64,000 bases of DNA from Vitreimonas flagellata. GTDB taxonomy: Bacteria > Pseudomonadota > Alphaproteobacteria > Caulobacterales > Aquidulcibacteraceae. A program made the position numbers and the translations under genes. The DNA lies in assembly GCF_004634425.1 (NCBI RefSeq), contig NZ_SBJL01000004.1, positions 248,001 through 312,000 on the forward strand. The letters run 5' to 3'. Positions 1-10,098 of this stretch are shown here, in pieces; the first letter of the stretch is position 1; every line of letters starts with the position of its first letter. The notes beneath the pieces were generated by a model that was given only the letters and a program-made list of their open reading frames with translations, was not told the origin of the DNA and did no database searches.

Positions 1-1157
1 TGAAGGATTTGCTGGCGAACGGCAATGGCAATGTCCGCATCTTCTATCTCTCCACCGCGCCGTCGCTGTTTGTGACCATTGCTGAACGACTGCAGGAGAC
101 AGGCTTAGCGACGGCCAATTCGCGCATCGTGCTGGAAAAGCCGATCGGCCGCGATTTGGCGTCGTCACGCGCGATCAATGACGGCGTGGGCCGCGTGTTC
201 GATGAACAGCGCACGTTCCGCATCGACCATTACCTCGGCAAGGAGACGGTGCAGAATCTGCTCGTGTTGCGCTTCGCCAATATGATGGTGGAGCCTGTGT
301 GGTCGCGTGAGCACATCGATCACGTGCAGATCACGGTGGCGGAAGAACTCGGCGTCGAAGGTCGCGCGGACTATTACGATAAGTCCGGCGCGCTGCGCGA
401 CATGGTGCAGAACCATTTGCTGCAGCTTCTGTGCTTGGTGGCGCTGGAATCGCCGAACTCGATGGATGCGGATGCAATCCGCACCGAGAAGCTGAAGGTG
501 CTTTCGGCGTTGCGCCGTATTGGGCCTATGGATGTCGCGGGCAAAACAGTGCGCGGCCAATATCGCGCTGGCTTGGTGGATGGGAAGCCTGCGCCGGCGT
601 ACGCGGATGAAGTCGGCAAGCCGTCGCGTACCGAGACGTTCGTGGCGATCAAGGCGCAGGTGGACAATTGGCGCTGGGCTGGCGTGCCATTCTATCTGCG
701 CACCGGCAAACGCATGAGTGCACGCCGTTCCGAGATCGTGGTGCAGTTCAAGGATACGCCGGTGCCGATCTTTGGCGCGAATGCGGGCGTGCCGAATAGG
801 CTCGTGTTGCGCATCCAGCCGGATGAAGGCGTGCGTCTGTGGCTCAATATGAAGGAGCCGGGGCCGGGGGGTTTGCGCATTAAGGCGGCGCCCCTTGATC
901 TGACGTTCGAGGATGCCTTCGGCGTGCGTTACCCGGATGCGTATGAGCGGCTGCTGATGGATGTGGTGCGCGGCAATCTCGCACTCTTCATGCGCCGCGA
1001 TGAAGTCGACGCGGCCTGGAAATGGGCGGATGAATTGTTGGCGGCGTGGGACGCGAACGGCGCGGAGCCCTATCCGTACGCTGCGGGTTCCAATGGGCCA
1101 ACGCAATCGGCGCTGCTGATGGATCGCGACGGCCGCGCGTGGTGGGATCCGGATTGA
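1..1157 (+). CDS. zwf: Glucose-6-phosphate 1-dehydrogenase (5' truncated by window)
   Basis: Oxidises glucose-6-phosphate with NAD(P)+ to 6-phosphogluconolactone, the first step of the Entner-Doudoroff and pentose phosphate routes. The open frame runs from base 3 and about 384 residues are visible. The family is usually near 490, so roughly 100 N-terminal residues, including the nucleotide-binding Rossmann motif, lie outside the window. The signature [13 protein letters not shown] (active-site His, substrate-binding Lys) is present near visible residue 75, followed by [15 protein letters not shown]. The TTG at base 9 is only the first possible start in the window and not the real one. The stop TGA (1155-1157) shares one base with the ATG of edd, so the two are translationally coupled. 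No pgl gene lies between them. Confidence 0.95.
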   Translation, partial: KDLLANGNGNVRIFYLSTAPSLFVTIAERLQETGLATANSRIVLEKPIGRDLASSRAINDGVGRVFDEQRTFRIDHYLGKETVQNLLVLRFANMMVEPVWSREHIDHVQITVAEELGVEGRADYYDKSGALRDMVQNHLLQLLCLVALESPNSMDADAIRTEKLKVLSALRRIGPMDVAGKTVRGQYRAGLVDGKPAPAYADEVGKPSRTETFVAIKAQVDNWRWAGVPFYLRTGKRMSARRSEIVVQFKDTPVPIFGANAGVPNRLVLRIQPDEGVRLWLNMKEPGPGGLRIKAAPLDLTFEDAFGVRYPDAYERLLMDVVRGNLALFMRRDEVDAAWKWADELLAAWDANGAEPYPYAAGSNGPTQSALLMDRDGRAWWDPD

Positions 1158-2986
1158 TGGCAGCGCTCAACAGCACAATCGCCCAAGTCACCGAACGCAT
1201 CGCGCAACGCAGCGCGAAGCGGCGGCGGCATTATCTTGATCTGATCGATGCGTATGATCCGACCAGGCCGGCGCGGGTGAAATTGGCGGAAGCCAACCAG
1301 GCGCACACGTCGGCCGGATGCGCCGTGCAAGATAAAATCCAATTGCTCGGCGGCAAATGGCCGTCGATTGGGATCGTGACCGCGTACAACGACATGCTCT
1401 CGGCGCATGCGCCGTATGAGCGTTTTCCTGATGTGATCCGTAAAGCGGCCCGCGAAGCGGGCGCGGTGGCGCAAGTTGCCGGCGGGGTGCCGGCGATGTG
1501 CGATGGCGTCACGCAGGGCTTCGAGGGCATGGAGCTTTCACTGTTCTCGCGCGATGCAATCGCGCTGAGCACTGCGGTGTCGCTCTCACACGCGACGTTT
1601 GACGCGGCGCTGCTCTTGGGGATTTGCGACAAGATCGTGCCGGGCTTGCTGATCGGTGCGCTGCGCTTTCCGTGGTTGCCGGCGATCCTCGTGCCGTCCG
1701 GACCAATGCCATCCGGTTTGCCGAACAAGGAGAAGGCGGCGCGGCGTCAGCTATTTGCGGAAGGCAAGATTGGCCGCGAAGAATTGTTGAAAGCCGAGGC
1801 GGAGAGCTATCACGCGCCGGGCACGTGCACGTTCTACGGCACAGCCAACTCCAATCAGATGATGATGGAGATGATGGGCTTGCACATGCCCAGCGCTGCA
1901 TTCGTGCCGCCGAACAATCCGTTGCGCGATGCGCTGACGATTGCGGCGACGAAGCGCGCGGCGGAGATCACGGGGCTTGGAAGCGATTATCGCCCGATCG
2001 GGCGCGTCGTGGACGAGAAGGCGATCGTCAACGCCATGATCGGCCTGATGGCGACAGGCGGGTCGACCAATCATTTCATCCATCTGCCGGCAATCGCGCT
2101 GGCGGCGGGCATCGAGATCAATTGGGACGATTTTGAGGAGCTGTCGCACGTCACACCGCTGCTGGCGCGCATCTATCCGAACGGCTCGGCCGACGTGAAC
2201 CATTTCCACGATGCGGGTGGCATGGCGTTTCTGGTGCGCGAATTGCTCGATGCGGGCTTATTGCATGGCGATATCGTGACCGTGGGCGGCGGGAGTTTGG
2301 CTGCATACGCGCAAGAGCCATTCCTCGCTGGTGAAACGCTGAGCTGGCGCGATGCGCCGGCGGTGAGCGGCGATGAAAGCGTGTTACGCGGCGTGCGTAA
2401 GCCGTTCTCGGCTGATGGCGGTTTGCGCTTGATGGCGGGCGGCTTGGGGCGTGCGTGCGTGAAGGTGTCCGCGGTGGCGGAAGACAAGCGCGTGGTGGAA
2501 GCGCCGGCTTTGGTGTTCGATTCACAGGCGGACGTGCAGGCGGCTTTCAAGCGCGGCGATCTGGATCGCGATTGTGTGCTGGTGGTGTGTGGGCAAGGCC
2601 CGCGCGCCAATGGCATGCCGGAGCTGCACAAGCTGATGCCGCTGATCGGTGCGCTGCAGGACCGCGGCTTCAAGGTGGCGCTGGTGACGGACGGTCGCTT
2701 GTCGGGCGCCAGCGGCAAGGTGCTGTCGGCGATCCACGTGACGCCGGAAGCGGCGGAAGGCGGGCCGATCGCGAAAGTGCGCGACGGCGATCTGATCCGC
2801 GTGGATGGCGAGGCGGGCGCGCTTGAGGTGTTGGCGCCAGCGGATTGGCGCGAGCGAGCGCCGTCGCAGCTCAATCTCGCCGCCAATGCGCGCGGCATGG
2901 GGCGTGAGCTGTTCGCGCTCTTCCGTCATAACGCATGCTCGGCAGAGCGCGGCGGCTCAGCGTTTCCGGACTACGATCCGATCTAA
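1157..2986 (+). CDS. edd: Phosphogluconate dehydratase (Entner-Doudoroff)
   Basis: Dehydrates 6-phosphogluconate to 2-keto-3-deoxy-6-phosphogluconate, the committed Entner-Doudoroff step, using an iron-sulfur cluster. The 609 residues match the usual length of about 605. IlvD/Edd-family blocks are visible: a [13 protein letters not shown] segment, a [20 protein letters not shown] segment, and near the C-terminus a [11 protein letters not shown] segment. The start is the ATG at 1157, which overlaps the zwf stop as TGATG. The open frame extends upstream into zwf, but that part is a shadow. The gene ends tail-to-tail with the glycosyltransferase on the other strand, the two stops overlapping by four bases. 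The aldolase gene (eda) and pgl are not in the window. Confidence 0.96.
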   Translation: MAALNSTIAQVTERIAQRSAKRRRHYLDLIDAYDPTRPARVKLAEANQAHTSAGCAVQDKIQLLGGKWPSIGIVTAYNDMLSAHAPYERFPDVIRKAAREAGAVAQVAGGVPAMCDGVTQGFEGMELSLFSRDAIALSTAVSLSHATFDAALLLGICDKIVPGLLIGALRFPWLPAILVPSGPMPSGLPNKEKAARRQLFAEGKIGREELLKAEAESYHAPGTCTFYGTANSNQMMMEMMGLHMPSAAFVPPNNPLRDALTIAATKRAAEITGLGSDYRPIGRVVDEKAIVNAMIGLMATGGSTNHFIHLPAIALAAGIEINWDDFEELSHVTPLLARIYPNGSADVNHFHDAGGMAFLVRELLDAGLLHGDIVTVGGGSLAAYAQEPFLAGETLSWRDAPAVSGDESVLRGVRKPFSADGGLRLMAGGLGRACVKVSAVAEDKRVVEAPALVFDSQADVQAAFKRGDLDRDCVLVVCGQGPRANGMPELHKLMPLIGALQDRGFKVALVTDGRLSGASGKVLSAIHVTPEAAEGGPIAKVRDGDLIRVDGEAGALEVLAPADWRERAPSQLNLAANARGMGRELFALFRHNACSAERGGSAFPDYDPI

Positions 2987-4533
2987 TCGTCGTCGCGGCG
3001 CATCACGCGTTCGCGGAACGCTTCGTCGCGCACCACGGGCGCAAAGCCCTCGCCGACCGAGATTTCAAGATCGCGATTGCGCCCGCCGCCAAGCGGCACG
3101 GAGAGATGCTCCACCGTGCGGAACACGGTGAAATCGCCAGCCACGAAGGGAATGTACGCGGCGCGTTGGTGCACGACGAGCACGCGCGCGCCTTCTTCCG
3201 GTCGCATCGGGTCGCGCTGTTCGGCGGAGTTTTCAGCTTCACCGTGCAGCAGCCACATGCGCAGCGGCGGCAGCGGCACGCCGTCGCGGCGTAGATCACG
3301 CCAATGATAATTCAGCTCGAAATAGAGATCGCGGTCATCGACCATGATGGCGGTGAAGGGCGGCTCGCCCGGCGCGACGCTGGCGCGTTCGGCGATTGCC
3401 GCTGCGGTTTCCGACCAGCCGAGCGCATTGCGGATGTTCTTGAATTGCGTGGCTTGCGCCGGGTTGAACGCAAATATGCCGGCCACAAAAATGCCAAGCG
3501 CCATATTGATGGCGATCGCGTTGAAGAGCACGACGCGGCCGTTGCGCGTGGCGAAGAGAACGCCCGTCAGCCACACCACGATCGCGGGATACGCCACAGC
3601 CGCCCAGTTTGCATTCGAGCGCGAGATGAAAGCGATGATCGAGATGAAGACGAAGGGTGGCAGGATGTAGGCGAAGAGGAATTTGTCTTCGACCGAATTG
3701 GTGTCGCTACGCCGAATGGTGCGCCAGATCAGCCAGATCAGAGCAAAGAAGATGAGCGGGCCGAGCACGGCCGCTTGGCCGAAGATGAACTCGAACAGCT
3801 CGTCGAAATGGAACATATCGTCGAGGTTGAGGCTCGCGTTCGACGCGGTGTGGCGCGCGGTGGCGAAGCCGTTCTGCACGTTCCAATAGACATTCGGCGC
3901 CACGATCACAGCGGCGATCAGGCCCGCGACCCAGGCGCGGCCTTGCGCCAAAGCTTGGCGCATCGGCTCGAGCCAAAGTGCTGCGAGCGCGGTGCAGACT
4001 ATGAAATAGAGCATCGCGTATTTCGCGAGCACGCCGAGGCCGACGAACACGCCGACCACGATCGCCCAGATCATCGCGCGCGTGTTCATCAAGCGCCACA
4101 TCGCGAAGAGTGCAACGCTCCACAGCGGCAGGAGCAATGCGTCGGTTGAGATGAGACTCGACGAGAAGAAGACGCCAGGCAGCATCAGCCAGCTGAAGCC
4201 GGCCCAGAAGCCGGGCCACGCGCCATGCGTCGAGCGGCCGAGCAGATAGAGCGCGGTGGCGGCGATGGCGTGTGCGAGCGGCGCGCCAAGGCGAACGGCC
4301 CATTCGACGTCGCCGAAAATCGCGGTCGTCGCGCCGATCACCCAGGCGATCATCGGCGGCTTGGTGAAATAGCCCCACTCGATGCTGCGCGACCACGCCC
4401 AATATTGCGCTTCGTCGACGCCCAGGCCGACGGGGTTCAGAAAGAGCAGATTGATACGGATCGCGGTCATCGCGATCAGCACGGCTGCGAAGGCGAGGCT
4501 CGCGCGGTCGAAGGCGGCCTGGAACGGCGTCAT
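2983..4533 (-). CDS. Membrane glycosyltransferase, GT39/ArnT-like
   Basis: Polytopic membrane protein of 516 residues of the dolichyl-phosphate-mannose mannosyltransferase / ArnT superfamily. Such enzymes transfer a sugar from a polyprenyl-phosphate donor to a lipid or protein on the outer face of the inner membrane. The N-terminal region has a hydrophobic helix followed by the family's first-loop signature, [10 protein letters not shown] with the catalytic acidic DE pair (about residues 35-45), then [10 protein letters not shown]. About ten further hydrophobic segments follow, then a C-terminal soluble part. The ATG at 4533 is chosen because the 37 upstream residues in frame are Arg-rich and not membrane-like. 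The acceptor cannot be told from sequence. It is divergent from the agmatine operon. Confidence 0.8.
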   Translation of the reverse strand: MTPFQAAFDRASLAFAAVLIAMTAIRINLLFLNPVGLGVDEAQYWAWSRSIEWGYFTKPPMIAWVIGATTAIFGDVEWAVRLGAPLAHAIAATALYLLGRSTHGAWPGFWAGFSWLMLPGVFFSSSLISTDALLLPLWSVALFAMWRLMNTRAMIWAIVVGVFVGLGVLAKYAMLYFIVCTALAALWLEPMRQALAQGRAWVAGLIAAVIVAPNVYWNVQNGFATARHTASNASLNLDDMFHFDELFEFIFGQAAVLGPLIFFALIWLIWRTIRRSDTNSVEDKFLFAYILPPFVFISIIAFISRSNANWAAVAYPAIVVWLTGVLFATRNGRVVLFNAIAINMALGIFVAGIFAFNPAQATQFKNIRNALGWSETAAAIAERASVAPGEPPFTAIMVDDRDLYFELNYHWRDLRRDGVPLPPLRMWLLHGEAENSAEQRDPMRPEEGARVLVVHQRAAYIPFVAGDFTVFRTVEHLSVPLGGGRNRDLEISVGEGFAPVVRDEAFRERVMRRDDD

Positions 4534-4660
4534 AAGCGTCTCGGAATTTCCCCGCCTGGGTCTTAGCCGAACGGGGCGGAGGGCGCCAGAAGCGCGGCGC
4601 ATCTTGCGCGCGGGCCGCAAACGCCTATCTGGCGTCGTTTGCATGCGCTAAGGAGCGGCC

Positions 4661-5647
4661 ATGACGACGATTCCAGCCGAATGGCAGCCCCACAAAGCGA
4701 TCTGGACGGCCTGGCCCTCCGCCGCCGATCTTTGGGGAGAAGATTTGGAGCCCGCACGCGCCGAGGTCGCGGCGATGATCCGCGCGCTCGCCGATGGCGG
4801 TAAGGGCGACAAGATGCGCGTGCTGGCGCATGGGCGCGAAGCGGAAGCGACGGCAAAGCTCGCGCTCGGCCAGAATGCGGAAATCATTCCGGGCGCGTTC
4901 GGCGACATCTGGTTTCGCGACACGGGGCCGATTTTCACGGCGGACGGCAAAGCGCTTGGCTTCAAGTTCAATGGCTGGGGCGGCAAGTATCAATTGCCGC
5001 ACGACGATGAAGTCGGCGCGCGCGTGGCGTTGCTGGCCGGCGCGGGCTTCAAGCAGCACGACTTCATTCTGGAAGGCGGCGCCATCGAGATGGACGGCGA
5101 AGGCACGCTGATGACGACGCGCCAATGCCTGCTCAATCCGAACCGCAATTCGCACTGGACGGAGGAAGGCGCCGAGGTCGCGCTAAAGAAGGCGCTCGGT
5201 GTGACAAAAATATTGTGGCTCGATGAAGGTTTGGAGAACGACCACACCGACGGCCACATCGACAATCTCGCGCGCTTTGTTGCGCCGGGTAAGGTCGTGT
5301 GCCAAGCGCCGTTCGGGCGCGAAGACCCGAACTTCGAGGTGCTGGAAGAGATCGCGATGTCGTTGGCGGCGATGACGGACGCTGCGGGCCGCAAGCTTGA
5401 AGTGATCCGCATTCCGTCACCGGGCATTGTCGTCGATGAAGACGACGATCCGGTGCCGGCGAGCCATATGAATTTCCTGATCGGGAATTCGACAGTGGTG
5501 GTGCCGATCTATTCGGGCAGTGGCGACGACGCCGTGAACGCGCTCGCGCCGCTCTTCCCAGGCCGCAAAGTCGTGGGGCTTTCGTCGCACGCCATTCTCA
5601 CCGGCGGCGGCTCGTTCCACTGCATCACGCAACAGGAGCCGGCATGA
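4661..5647 (+). CDS. aguA: Agmatine deiminase
   Basis: Hydrolyses agmatine to N-carbamoylputrescine and ammonia, the first step of the agmatine route to putrescine. The 328 residues belong to the peptidyl-arginine deiminase-like family. Recognisable blocks are WPSAADLWGEDLEPAR, IWFRDTGPIF, the NDHTDGHIDN block holding the catalytic His/Asp, and the C-terminal GGGSFHCITQQEP with the nucleophile Cys321. A clear ribosome-binding site, TAAGGAG, precedes the ATG. The last four bases overlap the start of the next gene (ATGA). The matching second enzyme (N-carbamoylputrescine amidase) is two genes downstream, which strengthens the assignment over arginine deiminase-like alternatives. Confidence 0.93.
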   Translation: MTTIPAEWQPHKAIWTAWPSAADLWGEDLEPARAEVAAMIRALADGGKGDKMRVLAHGREAEATAKLALGQNAEIIPGAFGDIWFRDTGPIFTADGKALGFKFNGWGGKYQLPHDDEVGARVALLAGAGFKQHDFILEGGAIEMDGEGTLMTTRQCLLNPNRNSHWTEEGAEVALKKALGVTKILWLDEGLENDHTDGHIDNLARFVAPGKVVCQAPFGREDPNFEVLEEIAMSLAAMTDAAGRKLEVIRIPSPGIVVDEDDDPVPASHMNFLIGNSTVVVPIYSGSGDDAVNALAPLFPGRKVVGLSSHAILTGGGSFHCITQQEPA

Positions 5648-6246
5648 GCACGCCTGTGATCCAATTCTGGTTCGAGTTCGCCTCAACCTATTCCTATCCT
5701 GCGGCGATGCGCATCGAGGCGGCGGCGAAGGCGCGCGGCGTTGTCGTGGAATGGCGCCCGTTCTTGCTGGGGCCGGTGTTCGCCTCGCAGGGTTGGCAGG
5801 ACTCGCCGTTCAACATCTACCCGACCAAGGGCAAATACATGGTGCGTGATTTGGAACGCACCTGCGCTGCGCTCGATCTGCCGTTCACGATGCCGAATCC
5901 GTTCCCACAGAACGGCTTGCTCTGCGCGCGCATCGCGGCGGCGTTAGAGGGCCCGCTGCGCGCGCGCTTTGCGCAGGCGGTCTATCAACTTGAATTCGGC
6001 GAAGGCCGCACCATTTCGGACCCGTTGACGGCAGCAGAAGCGCTCCGCCGCGCCGGGCTCGACGCGGCGATGGTGGAATTGGCGCAGAGCGATGACGTGA
6101 AAACGGCTTTGCGTGTGTCTACCGAAGAAGCGCAGGCGCTCGGCATATTCGGCGCGCCAACGTTCGTGACCGCCGACAAGGAATTGTTCTGGGGCAATGA
6201 CCGCTTGGAAGCCGCGCTCGATTGGGCGGTTCAGGGACATCTCTAA
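5644..6246 (+). CDS. 2-hydroxychromene-2-carboxylate isomerase-like, DsbA-fold protein
   Basis: A 200-residue member of the thioredoxin/GST-kappa fold family that includes 2-hydroxychromene-2-carboxylate isomerase, a glutathione-dependent enzyme of naphthalene breakdown. The N-terminus IQFWFEFASTYSYPAA has Ser/Tyr at the place where DsbA proteins carry CxxC, as in the isomerase branch. The C-terminal GIFGAPTFV supplies the cis-Pro loop, and FWGNDRLE follows it as in this family. It sits inside the agmatine operon, overlapping aguA by four bases and aguB as TAATG. No naphthalene catabolic genes are present, so the substrate is unlikely to be the name-giving one. Its true role here is unknown. 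Confidence 0.82.
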   Translation: MSTPVIQFWFEFASTYSYPAAMRIEAAAKARGVVVEWRPFLLGPVFASQGWQDSPFNIYPTKGKYMVRDLERTCAALDLPFTMPNPFPQNGLLCARIAAALEGPLRARFAQAVYQLEFGEGRTISDPLTAAEALRRAGLDAAMVELAQSDDVKTALRVSTEEAQALGIFGAPTFVTADKELFWGNDRLEAALDWAVQGHL

Positions 6247-7082
6247 TGCCACGTACGATTAAAGTCGCCGCGATCCAAACCAGCTACGGCGAAGACCTGA
6301 AAGCCAATATCGAAAAGACCGAACGCTTCGTGCGCGAAGCGGCAGGCAAGGGCGCGCAAGTGATCCTGCCGTCGGAGCTCTATCAGGGCCCGTATTTCTG
6401 CACGACGCAGGAAGAGAAATGGTTCGGCACGGCGCACGAGGCGGCGACGCACCCGTGTGTTGTCGCGATGGCGCCTGTGGCGAAGGAGCTGGGCGTCGTC
6501 GTGCCGGTCTCGATCTTCGAGCGCGACGGGCCGCTCTATTACAATTCGATCGTCATCCTGGATGCGGATGGCAAGCAGCTCGGCGTGTATCGCAAGAGCC
6601 ACATTCCTGACGGCCCCGGCTATCAGGAGAAATATTATTTCCGCCCCGGCGATACCGGCTTCAAAGTTTGGGACACCGCGTTCGGCCGCATCGGTGTGGG
6701 CATTTGCTGGGATCAATGGTTTCCCGAGTGCGCGCGCGCGATGGCGATCCAAGGCGCGGAAGTGTTGTTCTACCCGACTGCGATCGGCAGCGAGCCTCAC
6801 GATAGCTCGCTCGACACGCGCGATCCGTGGCGGCGCGCGATGCAAGGCCATGCCGTGTCGAACGTGATCCCGGTAGTGGCGAGCAATCGCATCGGCACGG
6901 AAGCGAGCGGGCAGAAATTCTACGGCTCCAGCTTCATCGCCGATCATCGCGGCGATCTGGTGCAAAGCTTCGAGCGCGAAGACGAAGGCGTGCTCGTGCA
7001 CGAATTCGAACGCGATTTCCTCGACCGCCACCGCGCCGCTTGGGGTTTCTTCCGCGACCGGCGGACGGAGTTTTATCGGTAA
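6246..7082 (+). CDS. aguB: N-carbamoylputrescine amidase
   Basis: Nitrilase-superfamily hydrolase that converts N-carbamoylputrescine to putrescine, carbon dioxide and ammonia. The Glu-Lys-Cys triad is visible: Glu44 in LPSELYQG, Lys117 in YRKSHIPDGPGYQEKYYF, and Cys154 in GICWDQWFPE. The substrate-binding stretch with SEPHDSSLDTRDPWRR is the form expected for the carbamoylputrescine branch. Protein length is 278, normal for the family (about 290). The start at 6246 overlaps the previous stop as TAATG, and a longer in-frame start at 6222 would lie inside the preceding gene. Together with aguA it forms a complete agmatine-to-putrescine pathway. Confidence 0.93.
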   Translation: MPRTIKVAAIQTSYGEDLKANIEKTERFVREAAGKGAQVILPSELYQGPYFCTTQEEKWFGTAHEAATHPCVVAMAPVAKELGVVVPVSIFERDGPLYYNSIVILDADGKQLGVYRKSHIPDGPGYQEKYYFRPGDTGFKVWDTAFGRIGVGICWDQWFPECARAMAIQGAEVLFYPTAIGSEPHDSSLDTRDPWRRAMQGHAVSNVIPVVASNRIGTEASGQKFYGSSFIADHRGDLVQSFEREDEGVLVHEFERDFLDRHRAAWGFFRDRRTEFYR

Positions 7083-7744
7083 TGACCCAAACCCTTCGCA
7101 TCGATTTCGTCTCTGACGTGGCGTGCCCTTGGTGTGTGGTGGGCTTGCGGTCTTTGTTGCAGGCGCTGGATGCGGTGGGCGATCAGGTGAAGGCGGAGAT
7201 CCGCTTCCAGCCGTTCGAGCTCAATCCGAACATGGCGCCGGAAGGCGAGAACACGACCGAGCACATTCAGAGGAAATACGGCGCCTCGCCGGAGCGTTCG
7301 GCCGCCTCGCGCCAAGCGATCAAGGACAGCGGCGCGCAGCTTGGCTTTACGTTCAATTACGGGCCGGAGAGCCGCATCTGGAATACATTCGACGCGCACC
7401 GGCTGCTGCATTGGGCGGGGCTTGAAGGCAAGCAGCTCGCGCTGAAGGAAGCGCTGTTTAAGTCGAACTTCACCGATCAGCGGCCGACGAATGATGCGGA
7501 TGCGCTGGCGGATGCTGTGGCGGAAGCGGGCCTCGATCCCGCACGCGCGCGCCAGATTTTGGCGTCGGACGAATTCGCAGCTGAGGTGCGCGCCGAGGAA
7601 GAACAATGGCGGCGCAACGGCATTCAAGCCGTGCCATCGGTGATCTTCAACGAACGCTGGCTGATCCAAGGCGGCCAGCCGCCACAAGTGTTCGAACAAG
7701 CGATCCGCGAGATCGTCGCAGGCACTGGGCGCGAAGCAAGCTAA
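7082..7744 (+). CDS. FrnE-like DsbA-family oxidoreductase
   Basis: Thioredoxin-fold protein of 220 residues resembling FrnE / polyketide-type disulfide oxidoreductases. It has a CPWC active-site motif at residues 15-18 (SDVACPWCVVG) and a cis-Pro loop at GIQAVPSVIFN near residue 180. It lacks a signal peptide, so it should act in the cytoplasm. The start overlaps the aguB stop as TAATG, making it the fourth gene of the agmatine operon and the second DsbA-fold protein in it. The gene ends tail-to-tail with the flavin monooxygenase, the stops overlapping by four bases. A role in redox protection is known for some family members, but its link to agmatine is not. Confidence 0.85.
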   Translation: MTQTLRIDFVSDVACPWCVVGLRSLLQALDAVGDQVKAEIRFQPFELNPNMAPEGENTTEHIQRKYGASPERSAASRQAIKDSGAQLGFTFNYGPESRIWNTFDAHRLLHWAGLEGKQLALKEALFKSNFTDQRPTNDADALADAVAEAGLDPARARQILASDEFAAEVRAEEEQWRRNGIQAVPSVIFNERWLIQGGQPPQVFEQAIREIVAGTGREAS

Positions 7745-9201
7745 CGCAGCTCCAAATCCGCCAACACCGGCTCGGCCGTCGCCTTCGCGTAATCGCGCGT
7801 GTGCGAGCCCCAGTTTTGGGTGATGCGGCCGGCGGCGTTTTTATACCACGACGCGCAGTGCGGATCGGCCCAAACGGTTTTCGCGAGCCTCTCTTGTAGG
7901 CCTGCGTTGAAGCGCGCTTGCGCGTCGTCGCGCACGGTGACGGAGCGGGCGTTTTGCGCGCGCGTGGCGGCGAGCGTTTTGACGATGTACTCGACCTGGC
8001 GCTCGATCATGAAGGTGATCGAATTGTGCGCGAGGTTGGTGTTGGGGCCGTAGAGCATGAACATATTGGGGAAGCCGGCGGTGAGCAGGCCGAGATAGGC
8101 TTGTGGGCCATCTTTCCAGGCTTCGCTCAAATGCACGCCGCCACGGCCATACATATCAAGCGACCAATGCCAATCGGTGGTCTCGAACCCCGTGGCGTAG
8201 ATGATGACATCGCCTTCGTGTGTGACGCCATCCTTGGTGACGACGCCGTTCTCGCTGATGCGGTCGATGCGTTCGGTGACGAGTTCAACATTATCGCGCA
8301 TCAAAGCCGGATAGAAATCATCCACGATCAGCACGCGCTTGCAGCCGATCGGATAGTCCGGCGTGAGTTTCTTACGGAGGGTTTCGTTCGGGATTTGCGC
8401 AGCGAGGTGGTCGAGCGATTGGCGGGTGAGGGCGGCGCGGCCTTCGGGCGTCCATTCGAACGCCTGCCAAAAGAAATGATCGGCACGCTCATAGATCAAT
8501 TCGCGCGTCATGGCGCCGAGCTTCATTGCGATCTCGGGATTGGTCATCATCAGGACCTTGTCTTCGTCGGTGATGGCCTGATCCATGCGCGGGATGCACC
8601 AGTTCGGCGTGCGCTGAAAGACGGTGAGGTGCGCGGCTTCCTTCGCCACCTCTGGAATGAGCTGCACGGCGCTGGCGGCTGAGCCGATGCAGAGGACGCG
8701 CTTGCCTTTGAGGCTCACGCTCTGATCCCAGCGCGCCGAATGCATCGAGGCGCCCTTGAACGTGTCGCGACCGGGAATGTTCGGCCATTGCGGGCGGTTG
8801 AGTTGGCCGAGCGCGGAAACGATCACATCTGCTTCGTACGTGGCGCCAGTGCGCGTGGTGAGCGCCCACGAAGATTTCGCATCGTCCCACACGGCTCTGA
8901 TCGGCTCTTCGTTGAGCTTCAGGTGCGGGTGGAGTTGGAACCAATCGCAGAGATCGTTGGCGTATTCACGAATTTCTGGGCCGCGTGCGTAAAGGTGGCT
9001 CCATTTTGGCGTCGGCGCGAATGAGAATTGGTAAAGCGCGACCGGCACGTCGCAGGCGCAGCCGGGATAAAGATTGTCGCGCCAAGTGCCGCCGACGCCG
9101 TCGGATTTTTCCAGGATGGTGATGTCGGTGTAGCCGGCCTGCTTCAGCTGAATCGCCGCGCAAAGCCCGCCAAGACCCGCGCCGATGATCGCTACGCGCA
9201 T
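7741..9201 (-). CDS. Flavin-containing monooxygenase, Baeyer-Villiger type
   Basis: FAD- and NAD(P)H-dependent monooxygenase of 486 residues. The N-terminal Rossmann motif GAGLGG (residues 7-12) binds FAD. The sequence FKGASMHSARWD fits the Baeyer-Villiger fingerprint F-x-G-x-x-x-H-x-x-x-W-(P/D). It is followed by a second, slightly degenerate nucleotide-binding loop, CIGSAASAVQ. The downstream ATGFETTDWH block is also typical. Known relatives insert oxygen next to a ketone (cyclohexanone, phenylacetone) or oxidise cyclic compounds. The actual substrate cannot be read from sequence. A strong ribosome-binding site (GGGAGGAAG) precedes the ATG. The gene appears to be a single-gene unit. Confidence 0.85.
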   Translation of the reverse strand: MRVAIIGAGLGGLCAAIQLKQAGYTDITILEKSDGVGGTWRDNLYPGCACDVPVALYQFSFAPTPKWSHLYARGPEIREYANDLCDWFQLHPHLKLNEEPIRAVWDDAKSSWALTTRTGATYEADVIVSALGQLNRPQWPNIPGRDTFKGASMHSARWDQSVSLKGKRVLCIGSAASAVQLIPEVAKEAAHLTVFQRTPNWCIPRMDQAITDEDKVLMMTNPEIAMKLGAMTRELIYERADHFFWQAFEWTPEGRAALTRQSLDHLAAQIPNETLRKKLTPDYPIGCKRVLIVDDFYPALMRDNVELVTERIDRISENGVVTKDGVTHEGDVIIYATGFETTDWHWSLDMYGRGGVHLSEAWKDGPQAYLGLLTAGFPNMFMLYGPNTNLAHNSITFMIERQVEYIVKTLAATRAQNARSVTVRDDAQARFNAGLQERLAKTVWADPHCASWYKNAAGRITQNWGSHTRDYAKATAEPVLADLELR

Positions 9202-9288
9202 GCGCTTCCTCCCGTTTGTTCTGTTTTGCGGGAGCCTAGTACGAAGCTATCGGCGGCGCATCCGTGCCGTTGGGGCGCCGGCCCGGCG

Positions 9289-10077
9289 TTAGGCGCCTAG
9301 CATTTCCAATAGGGCGGGCTTCAGCGCGACGTCACCCACGGCCAGCACTTGACCGCCTTGGGCGGCATCGCCGCCGCGCCAGGACACGACATCGCCGCCG
9401 GCGCCGCGAATGATCGGGATGAGGGCCGCGATGTCGAACGGCTTCAAGCCGCTTTCCACGACACAATCGAGGTAGCCAGCCGCGACCATGGAATAGGCGT
9501 AGCAATCATAGCCATAGCGCGTGAGCTTCGTGGCTTTGCGCACGCGCGCGAAGGCTTCGGCTTCAGCGCCGCTGAAGAGATAGGGATCGGTGGTGGAGGC
9601 GAGCGCTTGGGCGAGGCTGGCGCAAGGGCGGGTTTTGATCGCTTGTGTTTGCCCGCGCGCGGTGACGTTCGCGCCGTCGTTCCAGCCGCGATAGCGCTCG
9701 TCCAGATAGGGCTGATCCATGATGCCGATCAGCGGGCGGCCTTCGTAATAGAGGCCGATCAGCACGCCCCAGGACGTAAGCCCCGAGATGAAGGCGCGCG
9801 TGCCGTCGATCGGATCGAGCACCCATTGATAGCCGCTCGCGCCGGCGCGCTCGCCATATTCTTCGCCAAGGATGGCGTGATCGGGAAAGTCGCGCTCGAT
9901 TAAAGCGCGCATGGCGGCTTCGGCGGCTTTGTCAGCGTCGGTGACGGGATCGAAGCGGTCACCGCCTTTGTGGTCGATCGAGTGCGCATTGCGAAAGAAC
10001 GGCAGGATCGCGCCGCGCGCCGCGTCGGCCAACATGTCGGCGAAAGCGAGAAGGCGGGGGATGTCGTGCGCGGTCAT
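9289..10077 (-). CDS. hisN: Histidinol-phosphatase, inositol-monophosphatase family
   Basis: Mg2+-dependent phosphatase of 262 residues. The metal-binding blocks are all present: DPVTDADKAAE, GEEYG, and WVLDPIDGTRAF followed by SGLTSWGVLIGL. A C-terminal PFDIAALIPIIRGAGG block replaces the WDxAAG of inositol phosphatases. The combination of FISG after the DG(T/S) motif and the DIAAL form is characteristic of the HisN type, which dephosphorylates histidinol phosphate in histidine synthesis. A role on inositol phosphate or another sugar phosphate cannot be excluded. It lies downstream of the XRE regulator on the same strand, but a hairpin terminator separates the two, so it is probably transcribed on its own. 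Confidence 0.8.
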   Translation of the reverse strand: MTAHDIPRLLAFADMLADAARGAILPFFRNAHSIDHKGGDRFDPVTDADKAAEAAMRALIERDFPDHAILGEEYGERAGASGYQWVLDPIDGTRAFISGLTSWGVLIGLYYEGRPLIGIMDQPYLDERYRGWNDGANVTARGQTQAIKTRPCASLAQALASTTDPYLFSGAEAEAFARVRKATKLTRYGYDCYAYSMVAAGYLDCVVESGLKPFDIAALIPIIRGAGGDVVSWRGGDAAQGGQVLAVGDVALKPALLEMLGA

Positions 10078-10098
10078 CGCGTTCCTTCAAGCACAACG

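Noticed and set aside
5644-6246. Naming the DsbA-fold gene as a naphthalene-degradation enzyme
   Set aside because: The fold fits, but no other gene of that pathway is here, so only the family name is used.
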